Shown: positions 62,888-64,000 of the stretch, piece after piece
How positions within the stretch are numbered: position 1 is the first letter of the stretch
Layout: each line of letters opens with the position of its first letter
Assembly (NCBI RefSeq): GCF_002807035.1
Contig: NZ_NIUC01000006.1
Coordinates: forward strand, 1-64,000
Origin: Algoriphagus formosus
GTDB taxonomy: Bacteria > Bacteroidota > Bacteroidia > Cytophagales > Cyclobacteriaceae
Direction of reading: 5' to 3'
DNA: 64,000 bases
Notes under the pieces: model-generated
Told to the model about the DNA's origin: nothing
Database searches by the model: none
The model's input: only the letters and a program-made list of their open reading frames with translations
Made by a program: the position numbers and the translations under genes

Positions 62888-64000
62888 ATGAATTTTAAAC
62901 AGAGAAACAGGTATTTGGTGATAGGACTGATATTACTAATTTTTTGGGCTTGTCAAAATAAAGAAACTCAAAAGGAGAATTCTTCCCAGAAACCGAATAT
63001 TGTTTTCATCTACCTTGATGATTTAGGGTATGGAGATGTGAGTGCCTATGAGTCGGGTAAACTCCAAACGCCTAATATGGATAGATTGGCTAATGGTGGG
63101 ATTAAATTCACCAATGGTTATGCTTCCTCTGCTACCTGTACTCCTAGTCGCTATGCTATTCTTACAGGAACCTATCCATGGAGAAATCAGGATGCCAAAA
63201 TTCTTCCCGGTACAGCCCCATTGTTGATTGATACTGCCCAATTGACTTTACCCAAAATTCTTAAAAGTCAAGGTTACCATACAGCAGTTATCGGGAAATG
63301 GCACTTGGGATTGGGTAGTGGTAATGTGAACTGGAATCAGGAAATTAAGCCCGGACCAAATGAAGTGGGTTTCGATTTTTCCCATATCATGGCCGCAACT
63401 CAAGATAGAGTACCCACCGTTTATATTGAAAATGGAAAAGTTGTGAATTTGGATTCAAATGACCCTATTCAAGTAAATTATGATCAAAACTTTGAGGATG
63501 AACCTACGGCATTAACCCACCCGGATTTGCTCACTATGAAATGGCATCACGGCCATAATAACAGCATCGTAAATGGAGTGCCTAGAATTGGTTTTATGAA
63601 AGGTGGAGAAGCTGCTAAATGGAGTGATGTAGATATGGCTGATCATTTTCTAAACCAAGTAAAAGCCTACATCAAAGAGAAAACTCAAGCTAGTGCACCC
63701 TTTTTTCTTTATTATGGACTTCAGCAACCTCACGTACCGCGCACTCCTCATCCCCGATTTGAAGGGAAATCGGGTATGGGACCGAGAGGAGATGTGATTT
63801 TGGAGGCAGACTGGGTGATTGGAGAATTCATCAAAACCTTGGAGGAAGAAGGCATATTGGAAAATACCTTAATAGTTTTTTCCAGTGATAATGGACCAGT
63901 ACTCAATGACGGATATTACGATGATGCTGTGGAAAAATTAGGAGATCATACTCCTGCTGGGCCATTAAGAGGTGGTAAGTATTCTCTTTTCGAAGCAGGA
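62888..64000 (+). CDS. S1-family sulfatase lipoprotein, third of the locus (runs off the window)
   Basis: The frame from ATG 62888 is open to the right edge (371 codons). A lipoprotein signal is visible (LLIFWACQNKE, Cys22). The metal site is NIVFIYLDDLGYGDVSAY. The formylglycine site is Cys84 in SATCTPSRYAILTG. It continues with VIGKWHLGLGSG and VFSSDNGPVLNDG. The missing part is the C-terminal portion. It starts 16 bases behind the beta-helix gene. The lipid anchor distinguishes it from the two other sulfatases, which carry ordinary signal peptides, so it may act at a different cell site. Confidence 0.9.
   Translation, partial: MNFKQRNRYLVIGLILLIFWACQNKETQKENSSQKPNIVFIYLDDLGYGDVSAYESGKLQTPNMDRLANGGIKFTNGYASSATCTPSRYAILTGTYPWRNQDAKILPGTAPLLIDTAQLTLPKILKSQGYHTAVIGKWHLGLGSGNVNWNQEIKPGPNEVGFDFSHIMAATQDRVPTVYIENGKVVNLDSNDPIQVNYDQNFEDEPTALTHPDLLTMKWHHGHNNSIVNGVPRIGFMKGGEAAKWSDVDMADHFLNQVKAYIKEKTQASAPFFLYYGLQQPHVPRTPHPRFEGKSGMGPRGDVILEADWVIGEFIKTLEEEGILENTLIVFSSDNGPVLNDGYYDDAVEKLGDHTPAGPLRGGKYSLFEAG

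Overview
The window looks like chromosomal DNA of a marine or environmental Bacteroidota, most likely of the Cyclobacteriaceae/Algoriphagus type. The signs are a type IX secretion adhesin with a gliding-type C-terminal signal, a PorP/SprF partner, a SusC/SusD pair, a hybrid two-component regulator, several S1 sulfatases, and an extracellular contractile injection system (eCIS) resembling the one described from Algoriphagus machipongonensis. The genus is inference; there is no rRNA or tRNA in the window.

1-4200 is an accessory, mobile region. It holds the tail of an IS3-type transposase, the remnant of the gene it cut, an attC-like hairpin, an apparently intact IS110-family element with a structured non-coding end (candidate bridge RNA), a PD-(D/E)XK nuclease gene between inverted boundary sequences, and a second copy of the IS110-associated repeat. 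A sister arrangement at 18575-20674 carries a beta-lactamase-family serine hydrolase between two broken IS110 copies, with matching boundary sequences.

4200-18390 is a surface-adhesin block: a TPR sensor histidine kinase, a NarL-type response regulator, a 3473-residue modular type IX substrate with eight 71-residue repeats, and a PorP/SprF outer-membrane protein behind a clear hairpin terminator. 21040-22950 is a small overlapping operon: a secreted alpha/beta hydrolase, an ECF sigma factor and a four-helix membrane protein that may be its anti-sigma factor.

23132-48892 is a nearly continuous eCIS cluster: AAA+ ATPase, DUF4255 cap protein, a candidate second cap protein, one sheath, two tube proteins, a DUF5908 small protein, a LysM hub protein, VgrG-like spike, PAAR tip, gp25-like protein, two very large baseplate proteins, a fibre-like protein, a 1499-residue tape-measure-family protein, a membrane-anchored GH18-like protein that lacks the catalytic glutamate, and a final DUF4157 protein that is the best effector candidate.

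48945-64000 is a polysaccharide utilisation locus for a sulfated glycan: a divergent sulfatase, the hybrid two-component regulator, SusC, SusD, a second sulfatase, a right-handed beta-helix protein, and a third sulfatase lipoprotein that runs off the window. A similar short sequence lies upstream of the regulator and upstream of susC and may be the regulator's operator.
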